Positions 50,381 through 60,985 are shown, counted from the first letter of the stretch. The stretch: DNA of 64,000 bases from Paralichthys olivaceus (GCF_024713975.1 NC_091103.1:1597501-1661500), one strand, 5' to 3'. Program-made: numbers and translations. The notes: a model not told the origin generated them from the sequence alone.

Positions 50381-50559
50381 CATCATGACTGACGGTGCTG
50401 ACTATCAATACATCCACTGAACCACAGGCTGCAGGGGGCTGGGACTCAGCAGCAAGTCCATACGCACGATACTGTTTAGCACAACGCCTGACAGAGAGGA
50501 CTGACTTTTATTTAATGAACAGCAGCTAGATTTCCCATCATGCAATGCGGTATTTCCAT
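50381..50559 (-). promoter_or_regulatory. U1 copy A promoter: PSE candidate and DSE (SPH/Staf + near-octamer)
   Basis: DSE: TTCCCATCATGCAATGC at 50532-50548 (-195 to -211) and ATTTCCAT at 50552-50559. PSE candidate on the minus strand at 50381-50400, CAGCACCGTCAGTCATGATG (-44 to -63), close to the vertebrate CACCNTNAGT-type consensus. Confidence 0.78.
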
Positions 50560-52125
50560 ATGAATAGCTGAACTCAAATCGTCTGTTTTATCTCATTTAA
50601 CCTCTAAGAACAGCTCAACTGTCAGTTCAAGTGAAACTACTAAGAATCAAACTGAAATAAATGTGGTTTGATCCACATCTGAAATTCAGAAAATAAACTA
50701 AAGCACATTTTCTTCCTCTCAAAAGAACCACTTCCTGTTTCTTTGTTTACAGGTAGCGAGTCATTGACATCCTGATTGCTGCCACCTACTGTCCTGGAGT
50801 GTGAACAACACTCTTCAACATGTTTATCTCTGTTTCTCTGTGTGACCTGAGCAAAGCAGCAGAGAATAAAGAATAGAGCCAGAAAACAAAACAACATGTG
50901 CACAGGAAAAAAAAAATCAGTGTGTCAAAGTGCACTACAGACATCCGCTGCTTTGTGACTGCTTGAAGAATCTAAAAGTTTTGACTTTGGATTCCCTGAT
51001 CCATAGGAGTTTATGACTTTGTGCCTTTACAACATTTCCTGTGATATGTTTTCTGTTTTCAATTTGACTGGTTTAAAAATCAAAAGTCTCCACTTTGTAG
51101 CCTCAAGAATATCAATCATCCCTTTTATAGAAATATAAGTTGACAAAATATTAGGAACATGTTTCAGTATGATCCAACTAAGTTGAACAGCAGCTCCACA
51201 ATGTACAGCCTCCAAAATGACCATTAAATTAACCAACAGCCTCTAAAACAGATTCAACTAAAACGGTGCTCAACTGAGAGCAGAGCTCTGCCAAGGACCA
51301 ACAGCCTCTTTCAATTCAATCAAGCTGCACCTAATTTCACACTCAGACATATTAGCTCAGTAAATATGAAAGTTTCTTCATGAACTATACCGCCACCTAG
51401 TGGCAATGAGCAGGTGATGCCATATTTGAAATAAAAGCACAATTATTGTATGAAGGAGAATTAGCGCAGCAACTCCACCTGTTTTCACCTGTTGATCGTT
51501 CTTTTCAGTTAATCAGATTAAAACACTAAAGCTACATTTTAAACGTTCCAGCAGTTCTTCTTGTAAAATGCTGTTTTTAAATGTCTTCCAAACATCTGCA
51601 GTTTAATCATGACTATAATTCCAGTTTCAGAAACCTACAATTGAATTGTCGTTTGTCATAATCCAATTTCAAGAGGTCTTAAATTCATCTCAATTCAAGA
51701 CACCTTAAACTAACTTTGAACTAGTCAGTATGGTGTAGTATTTATGACTAGTCAGAATTATATTGTGTTTATGCCAAGGATGAAAGATTATAGTATACTC
51801 TAAAAAATGACAATTCTACTGAATTGTAGATTTCTATAATGAAGAGACATGAATGACAAGGTAGTCTGAATCTATGAAATGACATCTGTGGATAACTGGA
51901 GTTTTGACTAGTTACAAAAGAATGAAATATGTTTTTAATGTTGTACAAGTCATCTATGAAAATGTTGTACAAGTCTTCTATGAAAATGTCGTCTCATCAC
52001 AGTGACAGAGTGGATCACACTAACATCTCTGAAATCTGTGAAGTTCATAGTTTATGAGCTCTTCAACAGAAGTCACATAATCCATACTTCTAACAAAGGC
52101 GCCTTAATGTTAAACACAGAGAGGG

Positions 52126-52313
52126 GGGTGCACCGTTCCTGGAAGTACTGCAATACCAGGTCGATGCGTGGAGTGGACGGAGCAAGCCCCTATTCCATCT
52201 CCCTGTTCCAAAAATCAATTTAATATATGGTCCCCGGGTAGGGGACGTATCAGATATTAAACTGATAAGAACAGATACTACACTTGATCTTAGCCAAAAG
52301 GCCGAGAAGCGAT
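52126..52313 (-). ncRNA. RNU2: U2 spliceosomal snRNA, copy B
   Basis: 188 nt, apparently identical to copy A by eye. Its 3' flank differs from those of copies A and C (CGCCTTTGTTAGAAGTATGG instead of the GTTTTGTGTTAGAAGTGTAG type), which could affect 3'-end formation. Confidence 0.96.
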
Positions 52314-52354
52314 ACTGAGGACAGGTCGGAGGTAACCGCCTGTTTCTCCTCACA

Positions 52355-52569
52355 GTCCCTCTCTCTCAGAGGTCTGAGGTCTGAACTCACAGTCTACACA
52401 CAGTCAGTGAAACTACAACAAAATATGACAAACCACAGTCGAGCAAAAGTCACTGAATCACTGTGAATCCAACCATTTGAAAGAGAAACAAATACAAAGT
52501 GTTTTATACAAAGATTGGTCACATTATTTCATGAGGTAGATTTCCCATCATGCAATGCTGCATTTCCAT
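52355..52569 (-). promoter_or_regulatory. U2 copy B promoter: PSE candidate and DSE
   Basis: SPH/Staf-type site at 52542-52558 and near-octamer at 52562-52569, at the same distances as in copy A. PSE candidate 52355-52373. Confidence 0.75.
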
Positions 52570-52758
52570 ATGAAAGGCAGAACTCAAATCGTCTTTGATT
52601 TAATTTACATCCTAAAACACACAACAGGTCGACTGTCAGTTCAAGGGAATCAAAGAAAGTAAAGAACTCTCTCACTCCTTAATGAGCTGATTGAGTGAGG
52701 AGCCTCTTCTCAGCCACTCTGGTGTTGAGGCAGCAGATTGTTCTCTTAGACACTTGAT

Positions 52759-52922
52759 CAGGGGAGAGCGCGAACGCAGTCCCCCACTACCAGAAATTAT
52801 GCAGTCGAGATTCCCACATTTGGGGAATTCGCAGGGGTCAGCACAACCGGAGTGCAATGGCTGAGCCTCGCCCTGGGTGAACCACCTTCTTGATCATGGT
52901 GTCTCCCCTGCCAGGTAAGTAT
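52759..52922 (-). ncRNA. RNU1: U1 spliceosomal snRNA, copy B
   Basis: 164 nt, apparently identical to copy A by eye. It ends only 445 bases before the U2 copy B start, against about 1150 in the other units. Confidence 0.96.
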
Positions 52923-52965
52923 GAGTTGTACAGCTCACAGGCAGGAGACTGTTCCACACACAAAC

Positions 52966-53144
52966 CATCATGACTGACGGTGCTGACTATCAATACATCC
53001 ACTGAACCACAGGCTGCAGGGGGCTGGGACTCAGCAGCAAGTCCATACGCACGATACTGTTTAGCACAACGCCTGACAGAGAGGACTGACTTTTATTTGA
53101 TGAACAGCAGCTAGATTTCCCATCATGCAATGCTGTATTTCCAT
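52966..53144 (-). promoter_or_regulatory. U1 copy B promoter: PSE candidate and DSE
   Basis: SPH/Staf-type site at 53117-53133 and near-octamer at 53137-53144; PSE candidate 52966-52985. Confidence 0.78.
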
Positions 53145-53486
53145 ATGAATAGCTGAACTCAAATCGTCTGTTTTATCTCATTTAACCTCTAAGAACAGCT
53201 CAACTGTCAGTTCAAGTGAAACTACTAAGAATCAAACTGAAATAAATGTGGTTTGATCCACATCTGAAATTCAGAAAATAAACCAAAGCACATTTTCTTC
53301 CTCTCAAAAGAACCACTTCCTGTTTCTTTGTTTACAGGTCGCGAGTCATTGACATCCTGACTGCTGCCACCTACTGTCCTGGAGTGTGGACAACACTCTT
53401 CAACGTGTTTATCACCGTTTCTCTGTGTGACCTGAGCAAAGCAGCAGAGAATAAAGAATAGAGCCAGACAAGAACAAAAAAATCAG

Positions 53487-55250
53487 ATTAACATACATAG
53501 ACGAGTGGGAAGAGACATTCTAATTTTATAAATCCTCTGTGATTCATTACATATATAAGGAGCAAAGAATGGGAGGACAGTTCCCCCGCGTTCAGTATGT
53601 ATTTAGGCAGCTTTTGCAGAAGACCTGTGTAAATAAAAATGGTAGAATGTGCTGTAGTTCTTTTCTTGTTGTTGGGGAGGATCGACCTTTAAAAATTCAA
53701 TATTTTCCTCATGTAATAAAACACAAACCACAGTGATAAACTCCATCAGCTTGTTCTTAAAGCCTGAGCAACCAGAATTGAAAACAGACATGATGGTTGA
53801 CTGGATTCCTCTGTCCTCAAGGCACAAATACACTTTATTCCAAAATTATAAACTGGTCTTTGACTGTTTATCCTCATGTTTGAAAGTGACAGAAGGTTTG
53901 TGAAAGGTTAGATCCATACACCTAATTGCAGTGAAATTGTTCAATTTGGGAACTTCTTCCTTTCCACTCTGACCTGCTCTCCCTATAACCAGAAAACACT
54001 CATCACTAGTTATCAGGACCTGATCAGTACATGAAGTAACTTGGTGTTTTTTTGATTCCAGAGTTTATGAGGCTGCATTTAAACACCATGAAAAATGACT
54101 CCTCAACATTCTTTGCTCAATACAACATGAGATGAGATGCACAGTCAGGACTCAGTGTTAAAATGACCGGAGTGACCCGCTTTTTCATTTCCTATTTTTG
54201 ATCTGAGCATAAAATCCAAAATACGAGAAACAACCGGTTTTGGTTTTTGGTATCAGATACATAAATGAATAAGGAAATAATGACTTGTTTTTTCATTTTC
54301 CCATTCTGGTTTTCTAATTAAATATGAAAAGAACGAATGATACACGGATTCAGTTTGTTCTGAAATTGTTCTGTAGCAGCTCGGAAGCATCCACACGGGC
54401 CAAGCAAACAGTCCATTCTAAACAGGCAGGTTTACAACAGGCACCGCACTCGTAGTTCTAAATAAAAACCAAACTCCCTCAGAAATGTCTTTTTCTGGAC
54501 ATGTATTGAACATTTTATTGGCCAGATTTGGATTATGGGAGGAAACCAAAGCACTTGGAGAAAACTCTACATAAAAGTTGGTGGTCACATAGACCTCATT
54601 GCTGAGGCCAGTGTTCCTGCTGATATACAGTATTTACCTGATACACAGTCATTAACCCATTGTCTCTCACCAGATGCAGGTTAAGAGTTCAGACAGAAAA
54701 CATCTATCACAAAATTAAAGTTTAAAGTAAAAGTATAAAAAACAGAATAACAAGAGACACTACCGCACTACCCTTTAAAATTCGATTCGAACGGCAGCAC
54801 AGGGTGAGTTGCTTCCCCAAGGCTCGTACTAGGACCTCCTCAAAACCTGCATCCTGCAGTGGCCATGCATCAGCCATTACGTCTGTCCAGCTGAGTTTCT
54901 TTTTGAGGTACTTGACCACAGCATTGGACAATTCTTTGACACTTCTCTTCTCCAATATGACATGTGTATGATATTTGAATGCCTCGGTTGTGTTTTTCGT
55001 CACCCGTAGGATGTAGTTGCATTGCTGGCAGGGGTCCGTTTTGACCGTTCCAAACTGGGCCAGGACCCTCTCTATCACGTCAGCAACATAGATCCAGTAA
55101 CATCTGTTCTTTTTGGTCATTGTCTTGTCATTATTGACAGTTGTTATGACCAAGTCCCTGCAACTGTGTGGATTACTCATTCTCTCTTTCAGATGTGAAG
55201 CTTGGGGATACGAATTGCTGCTTTCTTCTTATGTTCAGATTAATGGCGGG
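53487..55250. other. About 1.77 kb insert in the array, absent between units A and B
   Basis: Unit A passes directly from AAAAAAATCAG to TGTGTCAAAGTGCAC (about 50918). In unit B, ATCAG is followed by about 1.77 kb before TGTCAAGGTGCAC resumes at about 55252. CAGATTAA occurs at both ends of the insert (about 53484 and 55230). No terminal inverted repeat was seen. It holds the frame at 54722-55180, a second minus-strand frame at 53603-53833, and a piece of a common teleost repeat at about 54530-54570. Confidence 0.6.
54722..55180 (-). CDS. Unidentified 152-codon open frame within the insert
   Basis: I do not recognise this frame. It starts MSNPHSCRDL, has a mixed, protein-like composition, a CQQC pair near residue 53, a basic and amphipathic middle (ELSNAVVKYLKKKLSW), and ends in a hydrophobic stretch (VVSLVILFFILLL) that could be a membrane tail or simply intronic or 3' sequence read through. 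It is uninterrupted over 459 bases in an AT-rich region where frames this long are uncommon outside repeats. No splice partner was identified. It could be an exon of a captured gene, part of a mobile element, or chance. Confidence 0.3.
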   Translation of the reverse strand: MSNPHSCRDLVITTVNNDKTMTKKNRCYWIYVADVIERVLAQFGTVKTDPCQQCNYILRVTKNTTEAFKYHTHVILEKRSVKELSNAVVKYLKKKLSWTDVMADAWPLQDAGFEEVLVRALGKQLTLCCRSNRILKGSAVVSLVILFFILLL

Positions 55251-55394
55251 TGTGTGTCAAGGTGCACTACAGACATCCACTGCTTTGTGAATGCTTGAAT
55301 AATCTAAAAGCTGTGACTTTGGATCCCCTGATCCATAGGACAGTTTATGACTTTGATCCTTTCCATCATTTCCTGTGATATGTTTTCTGTTTTG

Positions 55395-56165
55395 CTTTAT
55401 CTGTTTTTGCTATGATCTGCATTTTTTATTGCTTTGATCTTTTTTAAAACTTTCTTATGATCTGTTTTTTGTTCTGTCACAATTCTAATGGTGATGTAAT
55501 TTATCTTGGCGGTAATGCACCTTGATGGTGGTTGTCACCCGCCAATAAACTGAACTAAGATGATGCATTTTACTTCATTTTTTAGGTCTTTAGGTTCACT
55601 CACTGCTTTTCTTTCTGGACACCAGGATGTGCACATTACATTTTAAATCAGCGTTTTAATTTATATTTCAAAGCAATAATAAAATGTAAAAACTGTGGTA
55701 CACTGGAATGGAAATGACGCGATGAAACATTTTTAAAATAAAAAATAAAAAATATCAACATTATTTTAAAATATTAAAGAAGCAGGAAACAGGCAGCATT
55801 TTTTTTAATTAACACACAAAAGTCAAAGAACAAACAAGATATCCCTCAAATTATGAACTGGAGTGATGATGATTATCGACCTACTAATTCCACAAACTGT
55901 CTGTCTGTCTGTATATGGAGCACATATCTCGCAAACCATTTATCTGATCAGCTTCACACTTGGAGTGTCTATTTAGCAGTGCTGATTTTGGTGCGATTTG
56001 AAAAAGGCGATACTACAATATGAATATGACATGGCACCCAGCCTTCTGTAGCAGTCAGTGGGGGCAGGGCAGTGTGTCTTCATCCTGATGACCAAGTTGA
56101 ACATGTCTTCTTCTACGTCTTTGGATAAACAACTGTTTCCCCTTGTCTCACTCAGCTGTTATTAG
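55395..56165. other. About 0.77 kb insertion before unit C, containing a teleost repeat
   Basis: The 140 bases before this point (55252-55394) match 50920-51058, and unit sequence resumes at about 56166 (TTTGACTGGTTTAAAAATCA). The inserted part includes 55868-56110, which resembles a common fish repeat (GGAGCACATATCTCGCAAACC, TTCACACTTGGAGTGTC, GGTGCGATTTG). Confidence 0.6.
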
Positions 56166-57203
56166 TTTGACTGGTTTAAAAATCAAAAGTCTCCACTTTG
56201 TAGCCTCAAGAATGTGAATCATCCCTTTAATAGGAATTTAAGTTGACAAAATATTAGGAACATGTTTCAGTATGATCCAACTAAGTTGAACAGCAGCTCC
56301 ACAATGTACAGCCTCCAAAATGACCATTAAATTAACCAACAGCCTCTAAAACAGATTCAACTAAAACGGTGCGCAACTGAGAGCAGAGCTCTGCCAAGGA
56401 CCAACAGCCTCTTTCAATTCAATCAAGCTGCACCTGATTTCACACTCAGACATATTAGCTCAGTAAATATGAAAGTTTCTTCATGAACTATACCGCCACT
56501 TAGTGGCAATGAGCAGGTGATGCCATATTTGAAATAAAAGCACAATTATTGTATGAAGGAGAATTAGCGCAGCAACTCCACCTGTTTTCACCTGTTGATC
56601 GTTCTTTTCAGTTAATCAGATTAAAACACTAAAGCTACATTTTAAACGTTCCAGCAGTTCTTCTTGTAAAATGCTGTTTTCAAATGTCTTCCAAACATCT
56701 GCAGTTTAATCATGACTATAATTCCAGTTTCAGAAACCTACAATTGAATTGTCGTTTGTCATAATCCAATTTCAAGAGGTCTTAAATTCATCTCAATTCA
56801 AGACACCTTAAACTAACTTTGAACTAGTCAGTATGGTGTAGTATTTATGACTAGTCAGAATTATATTGTATTTATCCCAAGGATGAAAGATTATAGTATA
56901 CTCTAATAAATGATAATCCTACTGAATTGTAGATTTCTATCATGAAGTGACTTGAATGACAAGGTAGTCTGAATCTATGAAATGACATCTGTGGATAACT
57001 GGAGTTTTGAGTAGTTACAACAGAATGAAATATGTTTTTAATGTTGTACAAGTCTTCTATGAAAATGTCTCTCATCACAGTGACACAGTGGATCACACTA
57101 ACATCTCTGAAATCTGTGAATTCATAGTTTATGAGCTCTTCAACAGATGTCACATCATCTACACTTCTAACACAAAATGGCTTAATGTTATACATAGAGA
57201 GGG

Positions 57204-57391
57204 GGGTGCTCCGTTCCTGGAAGTACTGCAATACCAGGTCGATGCGTGGAGTGGACGGAGCAAGCCCCTATTCCATCTCCCTGTTCCAAAAATCAATTTA
57301 ATATATGGTCCCCGGGTAGGAGACGTATCAGATATTAAACTGATAAGAACAGATACTACACTTGATCTTAGCCAAAAGGCCGAGAAGCGAT
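57204..57391 (-). ncRNA. RNU2: U2 spliceosomal snRNA, copy C (variant)
   Basis: 188 nt. It differs from copies A and B at 57321 (C to U on the RNA, in the stem II GUCCCC strand, which keeps a G-U pair) and at 57210 (GGUGCACCC becomes GGAGCACCC near the 3' end). Otherwise intact, with the same promoter elements. Confidence 0.95.
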
Positions 57392-57432
57392 ACTGAGGAC
57401 AAGTCGGAGGTAACCTCCTGTTTCTCCTCACA

Positions 57433-57647
57433 GTCCCTCTCTCTCAGAGGTCTGAGGTCTGAACTCACAGTCTACACACAGTCAGTGAAACTACAACAAA
57501 ATATGACAAACCACAGTCGAGCAAAAGTCACTGAATCACTGTGAATCCAACCATTTGAAAGAGAAACAAACACAAACTGTTTTATACAAAGATTGGTCAC
57601 ATTATTTCATGAGGTAGATTTCCCATCATGCAATGCTGCATTTCCAT
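57433..57647 (-). promoter_or_regulatory. U2 copy C promoter: PSE candidate and DSE
   Basis: SPH/Staf-type site at 57620-57636 and near-octamer at 57640-57647; PSE candidate 57433-57451. Confidence 0.75.
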
Positions 57648-58536
57648 ATGAAAGGCAGAACTCAAATCGTCTTTGATTTAATTTACACCCTAAAACACAC
57701 AACAGCTCGACTGTCAGTTCAAGGGAATCAAAGCTGAATCACACAGAAACAAATGTGGTTTGATCCACATCTGAAATTCAGAGAAAACGAAAAGAACTCA
57801 CAGAGCACCCCCCCACACACAGAACCACTTCCTGTTTCTTTGTTTACTGTCGGTGAGTGACTGACATCATGACTGCTGCCACCTACTGTCCTGGAGTATG
57901 AACAACACATTTCATCAACATACTGTAACTGACAATTACTCTTGAATTCATTAGTCGCTGCTGCTCGCTTCATCTCTATCAGACATTTTCTTATCTATAA
58001 ATACTTTTAACACTGACACACTTTCCCCTCATGTTACAAACTGTTTCTTCTCATCACTGCTGTAAAAACGTTTATTTAGTGGATGTGTTCAGCATCTATT
58101 GCTCTTGTGTCCGTCCTGGGAGATGAATCCCTCACATGTGACTGAGGTTTCTCAGTATTTCCCTGTTAAAAGACTTGTAGGTAGTTTCCCTCACACTAGT
58201 CGAGGGTTAAGAACAGAGGATGTGGCACCTTGTTCAGATCCATGAGACAAAGTGCGATCCGTGAATATGAGCAGTACAAACAAAGTGTGACGGACACATG
58301 AAGTTCATGTTTCAGTGTGTAACTCACAGCAGGAGGAAATAATGGAGATAGAAACAGGAAGTGAAGTGAGTGTGGTTAGTTGCTGAGACCAAAGAAAACA
58401 GGGTGTGAAGCAGCAGCAGCAGGAAGGACTTGTAGTGAGAGTGAAGTGTCTCCTGGTTCATGAGCTGATGGAGTGAGGAGCCTCTGCTCAGCTGCTCTGA
58501 TGTTGAGGCAGCAGATTGTTCTCTTAGACACTTGAT

Positions 58537-58700
58537 CAGGGGAGAGCGCGAACGCAGTCCCCCACTACCAGAAATTATGCAGTCGAGATTCCCACATTTG
58601 GGGAATTCGCAGGGGTCAGCACAACCGGAGTGCAATGGCTGAGCCTCGCCCTGGGTGAACCACCTTCTTGATCATGGTGTCTCCCCTGCCAGGTAAGTAT
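58537..58700 (-). ncRNA. RNU1: U1 spliceosomal snRNA, copy C
   Basis: 164 nt, apparently identical to the other two U1 copies by eye. Confidence 0.96.
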
Positions 58701-58743
58701 GAGTTGTACAGCTCACAGGCAGGACACTGTTCCACACACAAAC

Positions 58744-58922
58744 CATCATGACTGACGGTGCTGACTATCAATACATCCACTGAACCACAGGCTGCAGGGG
58801 GCTGGGACTCAGCAGCAAGTCCATACGCACGATACTGTTTAGCACAACGCCTGACAGAGAGGACTGACTTTTATTTGATGAACAGCAGCTAGATTTCCCA
58901 TCATGCAATGCGGTATTTCCAT
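58744..58922 (-). promoter_or_regulatory. U1 copy C promoter: PSE candidate and DSE
   Basis: SPH/Staf-type site at 58895-58911 and near-octamer from about 58915 to 58922; PSE candidate 58744-58763. Confidence 0.78.
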
Positions 58923-59364
58923 ATGAATAGCTGAACTCAAATCATCTGTTTTATCTCATTTAACCTCTAAGAACAGCTCAACTGTCAGTTCAAGTGAAAC
59001 TACTAAGAATCAAACTGAAATAAATGTGGTTCGATCCACATCTGAAATTCAGAAAATAAACTAAAGCACATTTTCTTCCTCTCAAAAGAACCACTTCCTG
59101 TTTCTTTGTTTACAGGTCGCGAGTCATTGACATCCTGACTGCTGCCACCTACTGTCCTGGAGTGTGGACAACACTCTTCAACATGTTTATCTCTGTTTCT
59201 CTGTGTGGTACTGACAGTACAAGTAAATACTTTAAGCAACAATATAAAATGAAGTGAATAGTATATTATCTTTCATTTGACGAGTCAGAAGAAAACCATC
59301 TAAGAAACAGCAGCAGTAGAAAATACACAGAGGATTTTCACATCTGGAGAATGAGCTGCAGTAA

Positions 59365-59557
59365 TAATGAGAGCAGAGCTCTGCCAAGGACCAACAGCCT
59401 CTTTCAATTCAATCAAGCTGCTCCTGATTTCACACTCAGACATATTAGCTCAGTAAATATGAAAGTTTCTTCATGAACTATACCGCCACCTAGTGGCAAT
59501 GAGCGGGTGATGTCATATTTGAAATAAAAGCACAATTATTGTATGAAGGAATATATC
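59365..59557. repeat. Fragment of a fourth array unit
   Basis: It matches 51280-51460 and 56384-56565 (GAGCAGAGCTCTGCCAAGGA through AATTATTGTATGAAGGA). No snRNA gene is attached. Confidence 0.85.
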
Positions 59558-60270
59558 ACTTACTCAGATAAGTGAACTAAGAAACCAACGTTTAGGATCA
59601 ATTTTATTGCTTTGAATGTTTATATTTTAATTATTGTTGATGATTATTTATTCTCACTTTCTGTCTTATTTTACCTCGTCGGTTCTCTGTGGTTCCTTAT
59701 AACAGCTACTTGTTCTATTTTAATGAGCAAATGATGCAATGTTTGTTCAGACATTTGATTTAGAAACTAAAGTCTAACCCTGAAATGTAAAACCCTTAAA
59801 GTTAGCTGTAGAAATAAAAGCACAAACATTCTGTGACATCATTTTAAATCCTTTCTGAACCAACTTCAAACATTTACTTCTCGTGTTTGATTTTCACAAC
59901 ACTCATGATTATTGCTGTAGTCGAGGTTTGATTCACAGGAGAGAGAACAGAGAAATAAGAAGTGAAGAGTGTCATTTGATTTCTTTATGAAGCTTGAAGC
60001 AGGTCCATGTTTTTATATGGTGACCCTTCACAATAAAGGTCCTCTACAGAGGCACTACTTATGACAGGAAACACAAATTCACCGATAAACCTTCCACAAT
60101 AAAGCAACTAAATGAAGCAGCTAACATTAGCACCAGCTGCTTTTGTCTTTTATATTTGTCAGTTCCACTCTTGATATATTGAGGCTCTAAAGTTTATCGT
60201 GTATTTGTGAACTGGTGTTGAAGCACGTGTCTTAAATTCAATGAAAAAGTTTCCTGAAAGTTTCCTCAAC
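59558..60270. other. AT-rich intergenic sequence
   Basis: No exon, RNA gene or recognisable element seen. Confidence 0.6.
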
Positions 60271-60985
60271 ACGTGAACTTGTTGTGGAACCAACAGGCCG
60301 AACTGCGGCTGCGGACTCAAACACACGAGCGACAACATGGCGCCGTTAGCGGGAGTCGCTCATTAGCAGCTGACAGCAAAGTGCGCGACGACCCGTCCAC
60401 AGCAGCAGAGCTGAGACCAGTGGATTGGATCCACTCAGTCCACGACACGAGTCCAGACACTGAGAGCAAGTGTTCACTTCACCTGCAGCAGAAACACCTG
60501 CAGCTCCAACTCCACAGAGACGACACGACGAGCGACAACAGCCGGAAACACACGAAGCTGACTGTGTGAACAACCGTCCGACACGTCAGGAAACTGAAGA
60601 CAACGGAAGAGAACTTGCCCCGAAGTGTCCTGACGATGAGAGCAAGGATCTGGATCCGAGAGAAGCTTCACCTCCTCGACCTCCATCATCCTCCGTGCTC
60701 GTGTGACGCACTTGACCTCCACACTGCCCCCAGTGGACGGACCGGACTTCAGTTCCGACCTGTTGGACTTCTCCTGGGACAGTCCTGTTGACTCCTCCTG
60801 GGACAGTCCTGTTGACTCCTCCTGGGACAGTCCTGTTGACTCCTCCTGGGACAGTCCTGTTGGACTCCTCCTGGGACAGTCCTGTTGACTCCTCCTGGGA
60901 CAGTCCTGTTGACTTCAGATGTCCACGACCTGAGCACCTCGTGAGGTGCTGTTCATATCAGAATTGACAATAAAGTTGACTTTGA
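60270..60985 (+). other. GC-rich exon-like segment ending in AATAAA
   Basis: A sharp rise in GC begins at about 60290, including GACAACATGGCGCCG at 60330-60344, and continues to a minisatellite. It ends CAATAAAGTTGACTTTGACC at about 60968. It reads like a short transcript or a retroposed/transposable unit with its own polyadenylation signal. Frames of 98 and 78 codons overlap on the plus strand with no recognisable domain. The last 40 bases belong to the inverted repeat. Confidence 0.4.
60766..60914. repeat. 24 bp minisatellite, about 6 copies
   Basis: Unit GACTCCTCCTGGGACAGTCC plus TGTT; one copy has an extra G. Translates as an eight-residue DSSWDSPV repeat in one frame. Confidence 0.95.

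Larger units (their letters stand above)
48277..59557. repeat. Tandem U1-U2 snRNA gene array, three full units plus a fragment
   Basis: Unit starts are marked by TCTCCACTTTGTAGCCTCAA at about 48277, 51089 and 56190. Unit A is about 2.8 kb and lacks about 460 bases (51202-51658) that B and C have near the start. Unit B is about 5.1 kb, including inserts, and lacks about 700 bases between its U1 and U2. Unit C is about 3.0 kb. A fragment of a fourth unit is at 59365-59557. Units look nearly identical outside these indels by eye. Confidence 0.9.
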
